In this document: positions 33,974-41,729 of the stretch, piece by piece
Position numbering within the stretch: position 1 is the stretch's first letter
Layout of the letters: each line of letters begins with the position of its first letter
NCBI GenBank assembly: GCA_948579355.1
Contig: CAPAOV010000024.1
Coordinates: 1-41,821, forward strand
Length of the DNA: 41,821 nucleotides
Reading direction: 5' to 3'
DNA from: an uncultured Eubacterium sp.
GTDB taxonomy: Bacteria > Bacillota > Clostridia > Lachnospirales > Lachnospiraceae
Position numbers and translations under genes: made by a program
The notes under the pieces: generated by a model
What the model saw: the letters and a program-made list of their open reading frames with translations, nothing else
Databases searched by the model: none
Told to the model about the DNA's origin: nothing

Positions 33974-34002
33974 ATGATATCAAATAAACCAGTAATTGTC
34001 AA
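33974..34002 (-). promoter_or_regulatory. Promoter of tRNA-Leu
   Basis: Minus-strand TTGACA (33997-34002), 17 nt, TATCAT (33974-33979). The leader hairpin at about 33938-33972 (ATTATTC pairing with GAATAAT) may guide 5' processing. Confidence 0.78.
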
Positions 34003-34015
34003 CTGATTTTTAGGG

Positions 34016-34105
34016 CAATCGCTTAATAATTTGTCTCAACTCATTTGTGTTATTGCAGCGGGTATCGTGCTGTACCTTGTCCGGTATCCACTCCCAACGA
34101 AAAAT
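34016..34105 (-). repeat. Promoter-associated repeat, copy A
   Basis: About 90 bp matching copy B at 41643-41729. Shared blocks on + in order are CAATCGCTTAAT, ATTTGTCT, ATTTGTG, GCGGGTATC, TGC, TTGTCC, ACTCCC and CGAAAAAT. On the minus strand it sits 13 bp upstream of the tRNA-Leu -35 box and carries GATACC-like hexamers about 10-12 bp apart. Confidence 0.7.
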
Positions 34106-34106
34106 A

Positions 34107-35801
34107 TTAATACTTCGTCATAAACCAAGTCAGCATTTCACTATTTCTTTCATATATCTTTTTATACTGTGAATGCGGCAGTGGACACGGTACATTCCCC
34201 GTTTCTATCGTTATGCTCGGTATGTTTTTCTCATATACAAGCCAATCCGCAAACCCGCCTGCCATAGCTGTACTGGAAGACTTCGGCATCATGCGGTAGC
34301 GGTTCATGGAGTTTACCTTGGAAGCCAGACGATATAATTGCTGATGGAGCGAACCGCCAACGTTAAAATCCCAATAGATTATACTTCCCGTAGAATGCAG
34401 GTTAATAACCGCCTTTGGCTTAACTTTCTCAACGAAATTCATCAGGGCCTTTGTCTCTTTTTCGCTGGCCGCCTTTTTCCCTGAATAGAAAACCCAGTCT
34501 GCTTTTTTTGTCTTTTTGCTCTTGCGGAATCCGGCAGGGAAATTATTATTCAGGTTTACCCCTCTGGCATTGTTTTTCCATCTGCTGAAATGCCCGATTT
34601 TCTTTACTTTCTTTTGCAGCTTCTCATTTCGGACAGCCTGATATCCATACTGGGAAATCGATACTCCGTCCGGATTATTCATGGGAACGATATAGACGCA
34701 GACATTGCGGAAACGTTCCCGATATTCGCTGTAATTGCGGAGTATTTGCTCCGTATGACGCATCACTAACTGCGTATTGAGCCATTCCCTCGCGTGAATG
34801 GCGGCGTCAATAACCAATTTCCTAGGGGCATTTGCCTTTCCGATGCGCAGACACCATATATCGCGCTTATCATATGTTTTCCCCAACGAGTGGTAACTGA
34901 TTTTTCCAGAATACTTGTGTGCGAGACTTCGCATATCGCCCGTTAAATCATTGTAATCATAGAGTACATCTTTATCGCTTACAATCCACGGCTCTTCCCG
35001 GACTACAATCTTAATCCGGACTTCGTTTTTATCCGAACCTCTCACTTTCACAGTCACATAAGTCGTTCCCTTTTTTCTGGCAGTTACCTTTCCTTTCGCG
35101 TCGACACCCGCCACTTTCCGGTTGGCGACCGTAAAGCGGAGATTCTTCTTTGCATAATCAAAAGACAATGTCTTTGTTGCCTTTTCATAAAGTCGAACCC
35201 GCTTGGCCGTTTTACTGGAAACTTTCTTCTGAAAATAGATGTAAATATACTGTTCCTCTCCTGTGAGCTTTGATTTTGCCAGAAGAAGCGCAGCTACATT
35301 CTTCCCCCGCTCCCTGTGGTGGCATCTTACCTTACCGGAAGCAGATACCGTTACATACTTTTTTCTTACTTCTTTTTTGCTGCCGCCCCCATACACCGTA
35401 TAGGTACTGGCGTGTGACATCTTAAGTTGAACCGTGTCCGTCGTATAAGAATGCAGTTGATACACTTTTCTGCCGGATACTTTGCGATAACGTATCCCCT
35501 GCTGCCCTCCCTTTTTGTACTTTGCCTTTGGACTCTGCAACACATATTTGGCCGTCGGTGTCGGCTCCGGTGTAGGTATCGGCGTCGGTTCCGGTTCTGG
35601 CGCCGGCTCGATTGTCGGCTCAACCGTCGGTTCCTCGGACACATTCTCATCTTCCGCAGGACGCGGCGTTTCCCACGTATTCGCCAAGGCCTCTCTGGCG
35701 CTAAGGAAACCGTCCGGTTTTCCCGCAGATAAAGCAGCCAAAAGAATAAGCACTGTTATGTACGCGCTGTTCTTACGTTTCCCCCTATTTCGCTCTCCCA
35801 C
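34107..35801 (-). CDS. Secreted M14 zinc carboxypeptidase with Ig-like domain
   Basis: A 564-residue secreted metallopeptidase. An N-terminal hydrophobic signal/anchor (about 13-27) is followed by a Pro/Glu/Thr repeat linker (EPTVEPTIEPAPEPEPTP), a basic region with Ig-like (BIG2) strands at about 90-270, and the M14 domain from about 285. Zinc ligands are H336 and E339 (HAREW) and H469 (NLHSTG); the catalytic Glu is E533 (TIETGN). It probably cleaves wall peptides or dietary peptides. I prefer GTG at 35801, which has AAGGGAG five bases upstream; ATG at 35822 would add seven residues but lies 12 bp from a hairpin and has no ribosome site. Confidence 0.88.
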   Translation of the reverse strand: MGERNRGKRKNSAYITVLILLAALSAGKPDGFLSAREALANTWETPRPAEDENVSEEPTVEPTIEPAPEPEPTPIPTPEPTPTAKYVLQSPKAKYKKGGQQGIRYRKVSGRKVYQLHSYTTDTVQLKMSHASTYTVYGGGSKKEVRKKYVTVSASGKVRCHHRERGKNVAALLLAKSKLTGEEQYIYIYFQKKVSSKTAKRVRLYEKATKTLSFDYAKKNLRFTVANRKVAGVDAKGKVTARKKGTTYVTVKVRGSDKNEVRIKIVVREEPWIVSDKDVLYDYNDLTGDMRSLAHKYSGKISYHSLGKTYDKRDIWCLRIGKANAPRKLVIDAAIHAREWLNTQLVMRHTEQILRNYSEYRERFRNVCVYIVPMNNPDGVSISQYGYQAVRNEKLQKKVKKIGHFSRWKNNARGVNLNNNFPAGFRKSKKTKKADWVFYSGKKAASEKETKALMNFVEKVKPKAVINLHSTGSIIYWDFNVGGSLHQQLYRLASKVNSMNRYRMMPKSSSTAMAGGFADWLVYEKNIPSITIETGNVPCPLPHSQYKKIYERNSEMLTWFMTKY

Positions 35802-35833
35802 TTTTTCTCCCTTCTTTCCCATTATAATTTTTT

Positions 35834-35863
35834 AAAGAGGTATCCGTTTAAAGATACCTCTTT
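35834..35863. terminator. Terminator-like hairpin after rplT
   Basis: A perfect 11-bp stem AAAGAGGTATC/GATACCTCTTT with an 8-nt loop between rplT and the M14 gene. The T-tract is short on both strands. Confidence 0.6.
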
Positions 35864-35895
35864 ATTATATTAAAAATATATGATATTTTTATGAC

Positions 35896-36252
35896 TTATG
35901 CCAATTTACTTTTAGCAACTTCTACCAAAGAAGCAAATCCCTCCGGGTCGCTGATTGCCATCTCTGACAACATCTTACGGTTTACGTTCACCTCAGCAAG
36001 CTTCAAACCATACATGAATTTGCTATAGGAGAGACCGTTCATACGTGCAGCAGCATTGATACGGGCAATCCAGAGCTGTCTGAACTGTCTTTTTCTCTGC
36101 TTTCTACCTTTATAAGACTCCTCCAAAGCACGCATAACTGATTGTTTTGCAACACGATACTGCTTGCTTCTTGCACCTCTGTATCCCTTTGCCAGTTTCA
36201 ATACTCTTTTATGTTTTTTCTTTGCGTTCATTCCGCCTTTAATTCTAGCCAT
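35896..36252 (-). CDS. rplT: 50S ribosomal protein L20
   Basis: A 118-residue L20 with the canonical MARIKGG start, KHKRVLKLAKGYRGARSK and LWIARINAAARMNGLSYS blocks. It is required for 23S rRNA folding, and in Bacillota it represses its own operon through the leader. GGAGGG precedes ATG 36252. Last gene of infC-rpmI-rplT. Confidence 0.98.
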   Translation of the reverse strand: MARIKGGMNAKKKHKRVLKLAKGYRGARSKQYRVAKQSVMRALEESYKGRKQRKRQFRQLWIARINAAARMNGLSYSKFMYGLKLAEVNVNRKMLSEMAISDPEGFASLVEVAKSKLA

Positions 36253-36276
36253 TTGTCATTTCCCTCCTTTGCGCCA

Positions 36277-36480
36277 TTAGCTGTATGGCATTATTTTTTT
36301 CATTGTCTTAACGTTCGTATCATCTACCAGAGTAGCTTTTCTGAGATTTCTTTTTCTCTTTGTCGTCTTCTTTGTCAGAATGTGGCTCTTGTTCGCCTTA
36401 TTTCTTTTCAACTTACCGGTGCCGGTAACTTTAAAGCGCTTTGCAGCAGCTTTTTTTGTTTTCATTTTCTGATTTGCCAT
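36277..36480 (-). CDS. rpmI: 50S ribosomal protein L35
   Basis: A 67-residue, strongly basic protein with the L35 pattern KMKTKKAAAKRFKVTGTGKL and a HILTKKTTKRKRNLRK block. The ATG at 36480 follows GGAGGA. It lies between infC and rplT in the standard order. Confidence 0.97.
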   Translation of the reverse strand: MANQKMKTKKAAAKRFKVTGTGKLKRNKANKSHILTKKTTKRKRNLRKATLVDDTNVKTMKKIMPYS

Positions 36481-36498
36481 GATTATATTCCTCCGTTA

Positions 36499-37005
36499 TT
36501 ATTTTGTGGCTGATAAAATCATTACCATACTTCTTCCTTCCATTTTGGCAGGTTTGTCGATGACAGCAACTTCCTCCAACTGTCCAAAGAAAGAATCCAA
36601 AATCTCGCGTCCGACATCTTTATGCGCCATCTCACGGCCCCGAAAACGCAGAGAAACTTTAACTTTGGCTCCCTTTTGCAAAAATTTCTTCGCCTGATTG
36701 ACTTTTGTGTTTAAGTCATTGGTGTCGATATTTGGAGAAAGACGAATCTCTTTTGTGTCAATGGTTTTTTGTTTCTTCTTTGCTTCTTTTACTTTACGAG
36801 CCTGCTCATAACGATATTTTCCATAATCAATAATTTTGCAAACCGGCGGTTTAGCCGTTGGTGCAATTTTTACTAAATCAAGTCCCGCATCTTTCGCTTT
36901 GAAATATGCTTCCTTTGCGGACATGATACCTAACTGTTCTCCGTCCGGTCCAACTAAACGGACTTCCTTGTCACGAATTTGCTCGTTAATCATTAAATCG
37001 CCTAT
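36499..37005 (-). CDS. infC: Translation initiation factor IF-3, probably starting at ATA
   Basis: IF-3 controls start-codon fidelity and subunit dissociation. The N-domain is MINEQIRDKEVRLVGPDG and the C-domain contains the KEIRLSPNID region and FRGREMAHKD. The first ATG (36993) gives 164 residues but lies 20 nt from the only Shine-Dalgarno (AGGAGG, 37014-37019). An in-frame ATA at 37003-37005 sits exactly 8 nt from it and gives 168 residues (GDLMINEQ). A rare start codon would fit the known autoregulation of infC by IF-3, as with ATT in E. coli. If the ATA is not used, the gene runs 36499-36993. Confidence 0.93.
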   Translation of the reverse strand: MGDLMINEQIRDKEVRLVGPDGEQLGIMSAKEAYFKAKDAGLDLVKIAPTAKPPVCKIIDYGKYRYEQARKVKEAKKKQKTIDTKEIRLSPNIDTNDLNTKVNQAKKFLQKGAKVKVSLRFRGREMAHKDVGREILDSFFGQLEEVAVIDKPAKMEGRSMVMILSATK

Positions 37006-37024
37006 TGTTCTTACCTCCTAAATG

Positions 37025-37176
37025 AAAAAAAGAATAGCTGTTTTTAAAAGCCAGCTATCCACATAAAAAATCTTCCAATATAAAATATTGTATATTTTAA
37101 AAGGTTTGAACCATTACCGTGTGATAGCAGACGCTATACGGCAAGGTGAGAGTGGATAACTCTGCTTTTTGTACCT
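37025..37176 (-). promoter_or_regulatory. infC-rpmI-rplT leader with attenuator (L20-leader type)
   Basis: The roughly 150-nt leader ends in an intrinsic terminator, GATAGCTG/CAGCTATT followed by seven T (37025-37060), just before the infC ribosome site. An early segment TTATCCAC (37152-37159) can pair with GTGGATA (37056-37062), which overlaps the 5' arm of the terminator. This gives mutually exclusive terminator and antiterminator forms. Position and logic match the Bacillota L20 leader. Confidence 0.8.
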
Positions 37177-37181
37177 TTGCT

Positions 37182-37210
37182 ACTATACCACAGAAAAAAA
37201 TGCGTGTCAA
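37182..37210 (-). promoter_or_regulatory. Promoter of the infC operon
   Basis: Minus-strand TTGACA (37205-37210), 17 nt, TATAGT (37182-37187). Confidence 0.85.
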
Positions 37211-37217
37211 GTAGCCG

Positions 37218-37694
37218 TTACAATATTTTTTCCATTCCCATTTTCTGTATTTTCAGCCCCATCTTTTCGTAAAATTTTATGGCATTGTCATTACCTGTCC
37301 AAACATTAAGCGTCACATTGTAATATCCGTTCTTCTTTGCATAATCTAAAACATATTCATATAACAGGGTGCCAACATGCGCATTGCGGGCGGTTTCATC
37401 GACACATAAATCATCAATATAGAGAGTCTTTATATCTGTCAAATTATGACTGCCGATATGTTGTTGGTGCACGCAGAAAGCATACCCCAAAATATTTCCA
37501 TCTCTTTCGGCAACAAAAACCGGTTTGCTGTCATCCGCAAGAATCGCTCTTAACTCGCCGTCGTCATACTTTTTCGCCCCCGCTTTAAATAAATCAGGGC
37601 GGGCGTCACTGTGCACTTTCTGGACTTCATAAAGTAATTTACTTATCGTGCTTATGTCAGATTCTGCCGCACGTCTTATATTTATTTTCTCCAT
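37218..37694 (-). CDS. GNAT family N-acetyltransferase
   Basis: A 158-residue acetyl-CoA-dependent acetyltransferase. The GNAT core is visible: NIRRAAESDISTISKLL at the N-terminus, DLCVDETARNAHVGTLLYEY containing the acetyl-CoA pyrophosphate-binding turn (RNAHVG), and the closing NDNAIKFYEKMGLK of motif B. The acceptor is unknown. I chose ATG at 37694 (MEKINIRRA), which follows AGGAGG; the upstream frame would add 19 residues without a better site. It lies upstream of the infC promoter on the same strand and is separate from that operon. Confidence 0.88.
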   Translation of the reverse strand: MEKINIRRAAESDISTISKLLYEVQKVHSDARPDLFKAGAKKYDDGELRAILADDSKPVFVAERDGNILGYAFCVHQQHIGSHNLTDIKTLYIDDLCVDETARNAHVGTLLYEYVLDYAKKNGYYNVTLNVWTGNDNAIKFYEKMGLKIQKMGMEKIL

Positions 37695-37888
37695 AACTCC
37701 TCCTGTACTCCAATTCTCATTGACTTTGCTGACAATAAAACAGTATACCACGCCATTTCATATAATTCCATATGTTCTTCACACAAAAACAGTATGCTCT
37801 TCCTATCATACAACTCTTGACGGAGACTAGTACAACGAATATTAACTAATTGACACATTCACTTGCCTAATTAAACTCATAAAAAGTC

Positions 37889-37917
37889 TTGAAAATCAGT
37901 TTATATCATGTTATAGT
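37889..37917 (+). promoter_or_regulatory. Promoter of the orphan small RNA
   Basis: TTGAAA (37889-37894), 17-nt spacer, TATAGT (37912-37917), placing +1 near 37924. Confidence 0.7.
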
Positions 37918-37923
37918 GTTTAT

Positions 37924-38030
37924 AAGGAAAGCACCCACTCCAAAGTGGATGCCAACTGAAATCGGCTTATTTACCCCTCAATGAGAGGCGCCTTTCCCTG
38001 TTTGCAGACAAGGAAAGGCATTATTTTTTT
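37924..38030 (+). ncRNA. Orphan structured small RNA of about 105 nt
   Basis: A promoter, a compact multi-hairpin fold and a strong terminator occur with no downstream gene on +. Predicted helices are CCACT/AGTGG, GCC/GGC and CCTC/GAGG, enclosed by a possible closing stem GGAAAG (37926-37931) with CTTTCC (37992-37997). The terminator GCCTTTCC/GGAAAGGC (37990-38019) with T-rich tail competes for the same CTTTCC strand. I do not recognise the family. This fills most of the 37695-38160 gap; 37695-37880 shows nothing else. Confidence 0.6.
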
Positions 38031-38086
38031 CTCTTACTTTTCCTATCAAGAAAGGTAAGAAACGCAACCCCAAACTCCCAGTAAAC

Positions 38087-38133
38087 AGGAATAAAAAAGA
38101 TTTGCGCCCATGCGAGCAAACTTTTTTATTCCT
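38087..38133. terminator. Bidirectional terminator after the lipoprotein operon
   Basis: A 13-bp stem AGGAATAAAAAAG/CTTTTTTATTCCT plus inner TTTGC/GCAAA. It contains T-tracts on both strands and lies 28 bp after the lipoprotein stop. Confidence 0.78.
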
Positions 38134-38160
38134 GCTATTTTATTCCCTTTTATTTGCCGG

Positions 38161-39117
38161 TTAGCGAATATAAAAATACCCCTCTTCATTAGCCACAATC
38201 CGGAAATCCCACCGAAAATCTCCGAGCGTTCCTTTCTCCTCTCCCTCTTTTATCAATTCATTGACAACAGAGGCAACCTGAGCGGAATCATCGCACATAC
38301 GGCTTAACAACTTGCTGAATCCGGCCTGATATTCCTTTTGCAAAAAGCTCTCTGCCGCCCAGCCTTTCCAATTATAGCGTGCGGCAGCCATCTCCAATAT
38401 TTTACCGTCTTTCAGAAAAGCCTGTACCGCTAAATCATCTCCATATAATCGTATTGCGTCTACGGCACCGCCATCACAAACAAAATTTTCTATAAAAAGG
38501 TTGCTCTCCACACAAGTGTCAAACAAGTCAAAATAGCGCTCCGGCCCAAACGCCAGTATACCGGGAACCTTGATTTCAATAGAATAGTAAGCATCTCCGT
38601 CTTCCTCCGAGGACTCAACAACAAACAACTGGCAGCCCTTTTGAATCATCGCCACATCATCCGGAGAGTAATTATTCAAACAGTCAAAGCCAAGCTGCGC
38701 TATTCTCTTACAATTCTCCGTCAATGTTTCTTTATCCTGCATTTCCAGCAAAATATCAAGACCGGTAATTTTTTCTTCCTTTGCATCCCGTCCCAGAGCC
38801 AGATGCTGCGCCCACATATTAGCAGAAGCAATTCCAACCGTTCCCCAACCGTTTACCGTAATTGATGTTTTGTCATTCTCACAACTCTCTTTAATGCGGT
38901 TTTCCATATCTACAAGCTTCTTTATATTCTCTTGGCGATAAGACCACTTTCCACTATCCTGCCGAGGCAGTTTCTCCTGCGCCTCCATGACTTCCTGCTC
39001 ACTATCCAGCCGCTCTATTTTATCCATTGCCACCTGCTGCATAACGAGTCCCTCCTGCCCGCACCCTGTGAGCATAAACGCCGCCAGTAAACATAATATC
39101 CCTATTTTTCTTATCAT
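38161..39117 (-). CDS. Lipoprotein of unknown function
   Basis: A 318-residue predicted lipoprotein. The signal peptide MIRKIGILCLLAAFMLTGC ends in the lipobox LTGC with the lipidated Cys at 19. The mature part is acidic and soluble, with no motif I recognise. It starts 14 bp after the ABC permease gene with AGGAGGTG upstream, so it is the last gene of the GntR/ABC operon and probably works with the transporter at the membrane surface. The function is open; a bacteriocin-resistance or stress-related accessory is only a guess from context. Confidence 0.75.
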   Translation of the reverse strand: MIRKIGILCLLAAFMLTGCGQEGLVMQQVAMDKIERLDSEQEVMEAQEKLPRQDSGKWSYRQENIKKLVDMENRIKESCENDKTSITVNGWGTVGIASANMWAQHLALGRDAKEEKITGLDILLEMQDKETLTENCKRIAQLGFDCLNNYSPDDVAMIQKGCQLFVVESSEEDGDAYYSIEIKVPGILAFGPERYFDLFDTCVESNLFIENFVCDGGAVDAIRLYGDDLAVQAFLKDGKILEMAAARYNWKGWAAESFLQKEYQAGFSKLLSRMCDDSAQVASVVNELIKEGEEKGTLGDFRWDFRIVANEEGYFYIR

Positions 39118-39130
39118 TGTCTGTCACCTC

Positions 39131-40237
39131 CTACCGATTTAAACGCTTTTCGCTTTTCTTCATAATTAGTGCCAGTGCAACACATATTACGGCATGCATA
39201 AGAGTCACAAAAATTATATTACCGTCTACTCCAACACAAAAGGCAACCAAAAGAGCGAGCGGAAAAGCAAGACAAAAGGCTGCTCCGATGCCGATTATCA
39301 GGCGAATCCAGCGAATCGGTATGAGCATACCAAATTTTGCACCATCCTGTCTGCCATTGATAATGTAAGCGGCCGCCGTAAAGCCAATCAATACAAGAAG
39401 TAATACGAGCAGTACAGCTCCTGCGTTCCCATAATCAATACAATTTATCAACTCATCACTCTGTAGCAGAAATTCTGTTTTGTAAAATCCACCTCCAATA
39501 AAAGCGGTGCAGATTTGCTTCGTCGTATACATCCACATATGTTCATCGACATAAGAAAGAAAAAACTCTTCGAAAAACGAATAAACGTAGAAAGTAGACA
39601 TATACAAAAGATAAGCCGGTGCTACAATAATTCCGAGCGAAATCAGACTCGCCATGATTCCCTTTGTTACCACACTGTGAAGTAGGGTAAAAACAGAATA
39701 CGCCGCCATAATCACAAGCCACAATAACAAAAGACTCCTCAATGTATGGAACCATGTGTCGTTTCCATATATAACCGGATATTCCGGATAGACTAAATTG
39801 TATTTTATCATCAACTGAAAATACATACTGCGCAGGACAAATACTCCGGCCCCGAACAAAGCAATCACGACTGTCAAAATACTGGCTCCGACAATATATT
39901 TGGCAGCAAAACGTTCCCTCTGCGTAAACGGCAGCGACACGATATATTCTCTCTGATTCCTGTTATGATAGTCGGAGAACTGAAAAATTGTCATAAACGC
40001 CACCGCTACAAGCGTTGCCGGTACCAAAAAAGATAATCTGTCCATAAGAATTTTGCTAAAGGAAATGTAATTCCTGTCACTAAAAACAAGGTTCATCTCC
40101 CCATAAGCATCAGGAATCCCTAACCTATATTCTGCATTGAGAATAAGCAGCGCAAAAAAAGCACAGGCGAGACCGGCAACTAAAAACCACTTCATCGCCG
40201 CAAATTCATATTGATATAACGCCTTTTTTCTATTCAT
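39131..40237 (-). CDS. ABC-2 type transporter permease
   Basis: A 368-residue integral membrane protein with about six helices: an N-terminal one at about 14-32, a pair in the 70-130 region, two in the middle (about 165-215) and two near the C-terminus (about 275-360). A long extracellular loop lies between the first two. It has no motif beyond the ABC-2 pattern. Its start overlaps the ATPase stop by 8 nt. By analogy with YtrA-type operons it may export or respond to cell-wall-active compounds. The substrate cannot be assigned. Confidence 0.8.
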   Translation of the reverse strand: MNRKKALYQYEFAAMKWFLVAGLACAFFALLILNAEYRLGIPDAYGEMNLVFSDRNYISFSKILMDRLSFLVPATLVAVAFMTIFQFSDYHNRNQREYIVSLPFTQRERFAAKYIVGASILTVVIALFGAGVFVLRSMYFQLMIKYNLVYPEYPVIYGNDTWFHTLRSLLLLWLVIMAAYSVFTLLHSVVTKGIMASLISLGIIVAPAYLLYMSTFYVYSFFEEFFLSYVDEHMWMYTTKQICTAFIGGGFYKTEFLLQSDELINCIDYGNAGAVLLVLLLVLIGFTAAAYIINGRQDGAKFGMLIPIRWIRLIIGIGAAFCLAFPLALLVAFCVGVDGNIIFVTLMHAVICVALALIMKKSEKRLNR

Positions 40238-41135
40238 TCCCGTTCACCCCCCGCTCTCTTTCTTTCTGGTGCATATAAATAAAACTTTCTTCCAATCCCA
40301 CCGGCATTTCCTCTACTAAAGTTGCCCCTAACGCTTTCATCTGTTCAGCAAATGTATCATCCCCTCTTTCCAATACAACCGTGTATACGCTTCCCACATT
40401 GGACATATGGCAGATATCCGTGCGGTTGTACAATTCACTTGGAGCTCCTGAGGTGAATACAAGCTGATATTTCACCGTCTGCCCTGTCACATCCTCAAGG
40501 CTATCCTCAATCTGAACTCTGCCCTGATTAATTACCGTGACGGTATCACAAATCTTCTCCAATTCGCTGAGGTGATGAGACGATATAAGCACGGTCATAT
40601 CATTATTTTCTACCGCACACACAAGCGAATCCAACAATTCTTTCTTTGCTATAACATCCAATCCCGCCGTCGGTTCATCCAATATCATAACTTTCGGATG
40701 TCTCGCCATATTTAGTACAAAACTGGCTTTCATCTGCTGACCTTTCGACATCTGGCTCACCTTTTTATTCTTATCGACAAGAAAAATCTGACAGAGACGA
40801 TGAAAGTCTTCCATTGAAAAATCAGAGTAGATATCCCGATAAAATTGCGCCATCTTCTTCATGCGGTAGCCGCGGAACATCTGATTTGTATCTGCCACAT
40901 AGCCGATTTCCGACTTGACGGAAATACTGTTATAGACGTCTTTCCCGTCCACCAGAACTTCACCCTTATCGGCGGGAAAAATTCCTGTAAGACATTTTAT
41001 AATCGTCGTCTTTCCGGAGCCATTGTGCCCTATCAGACCGTGAATGGTTCCTTTCTTCACTTTCATATGGATATCCTGCACGGCATAGCCGCTCTGTTCT
41101 CCATATCCCTTAAAAAGCCCTCTGACATCAATCAT
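40230..41135 (-). CDS. ABC transporter ATP-binding protein
   Basis: A 301-residue ATPase of the drug/bacteriocin export type. Walker A is GHNGSGKTT at about residue 36, followed by the Q-loop region and the signature MSKGQQMKASF, a variant of LSGGQ. Walker B is VMILDEPTAGLD and the switch His is in LISSHHLSELE. The C-terminal 80 residues form an extra domain common in YtrB-like proteins. It overlaps GntR by 4 nt (ATGA) and the permease by 8 nt, indicating tight translational coupling. Confidence 0.92.
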   Translation of the reverse strand: MIDVRGLFKGYGEQSGYAVQDIHMKVKKGTIHGLIGHNGSGKTTIIKCLTGIFPADKGEVLVDGKDVYNSISVKSEIGYVADTNQMFRGYRMKKMAQFYRDIYSDFSMEDFHRLCQIFLVDKNKKVSQMSKGQQMKASFVLNMARHPKVMILDEPTAGLDVIAKKELLDSLVCAVENNDMTVLISSHHLSELEKICDTVTVINQGRVQIEDSLEDVTGQTVKYQLVFTSGAPSELYNRTDICHMSNVGSVYTVVLERGDDTFAEQMKALGATLVEEMPVGLEESFIYMHQKERERGVNGNE

Positions 41136-41524
41136 TTCGCATTCTCCCTCCCTTGCAAATCAATAAATATTTCCTCAATTAATTGCAGGATTTTATTCTT
41201 ATCCCACCCCTGATAGATAAGCTCCATGCATTGCGCTTTCATTTCCTCTTTCACTTTTCGAATCACTCCCTCGTCTTCTTTAAACTCCACTTCGCCGGAA
41301 ATAAAAGTTCCCTTACCTCTTATCGTTTCGATGACATGCCCCCTCTCCAATTCGCGATAAGCCTTTGCCACAGTTCCCGGCGTAACCCCTAACTGCATTG
41401 CCAGCTTCCGCACTGACGGAATGGCGTCTCCCATTTTCAAATAACCTTGCAAAGTCAAAAATTTTACCTGCACGATAATCTGCTCATAGATTGGCTGACT
41501 GCTTCGAAAATCTAAATGTATCAT
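41132..41524 (-). CDS. GntR family transcriptional regulator (YtrA subfamily)
   Basis: A 130-residue repressor. The winged helix-turn-helix at about residues 10-75 has the GntR pattern PIYEQIIVQVKFLTLQG, PSVRKLAMQLGVTPGTVAKAY and GKGTFISG. The short C-terminal dimerisation region (about 55 residues) marks the YtrA subfamily, which usually heads ABC-transporter operons. GGGAGGA precedes ATG 41524. It most likely represses its own operon through the operator at 41556-41591. Confidence 0.92.
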   Translation of the reverse strand: MIHLDFRSSQPIYEQIIVQVKFLTLQGYLKMGDAIPSVRKLAMQLGVTPGTVAKAYRELERGHVIETIRGKGTFISGEVEFKEDEGVIRKVKEEMKAQCMELIYQGWDKNKILQLIEEIFIDLQGRENAK

Positions 41525-41555
41525 TTCATTCCTCCCTTCTCACGCCTTTTGTATC

Positions 41556-41591
41556 AAGTGTACCTCTTTGTATGATACAGTTGATACACTT
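41556..41591. promoter_or_regulatory. Operator candidate for the GntR regulator
   Basis: Inverted repeat AAGTGTA (41556-41562) and TACACTT (41585-41591) around a central TGTATGATACA palindrome, placed across the predicted transcription start. Confidence 0.65.
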
Positions 41592-41620
41592 AGTATATGC
41601 CAGCTTCATCTATTTGTCAA
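41592..41620 (-). promoter_or_regulatory. Promoter of the GntR/ABC/lipoprotein operon
   Basis: Minus-strand TTGACA (41615-41620), 17 nt, TATACT (41592-41597). Confidence 0.8.
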
Positions 41621-41642
41621 CTGATATTTATAAAAATTAAGA

Positions 41643-41729
41643 CAATCGCTTAATCATTTGTCTTCCCAAATTTGTGCACTATGCGGGTATCATGCGGTAT
41701 CGTTGTCCTTGTATCACTCCCCGAAAAAT
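41643..41729 (-). repeat. Promoter-associated repeat, copy B
   Basis: Matches copy A (34016-34105). It lies 22 bp upstream of the GntR operon -35 box and contains GATACA/GATACC hexamers spaced 14 and 10 bp on the minus strand. The remaining DNA to the window end (41730-41821) shows no gene I can support. Confidence 0.7.

Noticed and set aside
38110..38307. Small + strand frame after the orphan RNA
   Set aside because: It overlaps the lipoprotein gene antisense and lacks a ribosome site, so it does not give the RNA a downstream gene.
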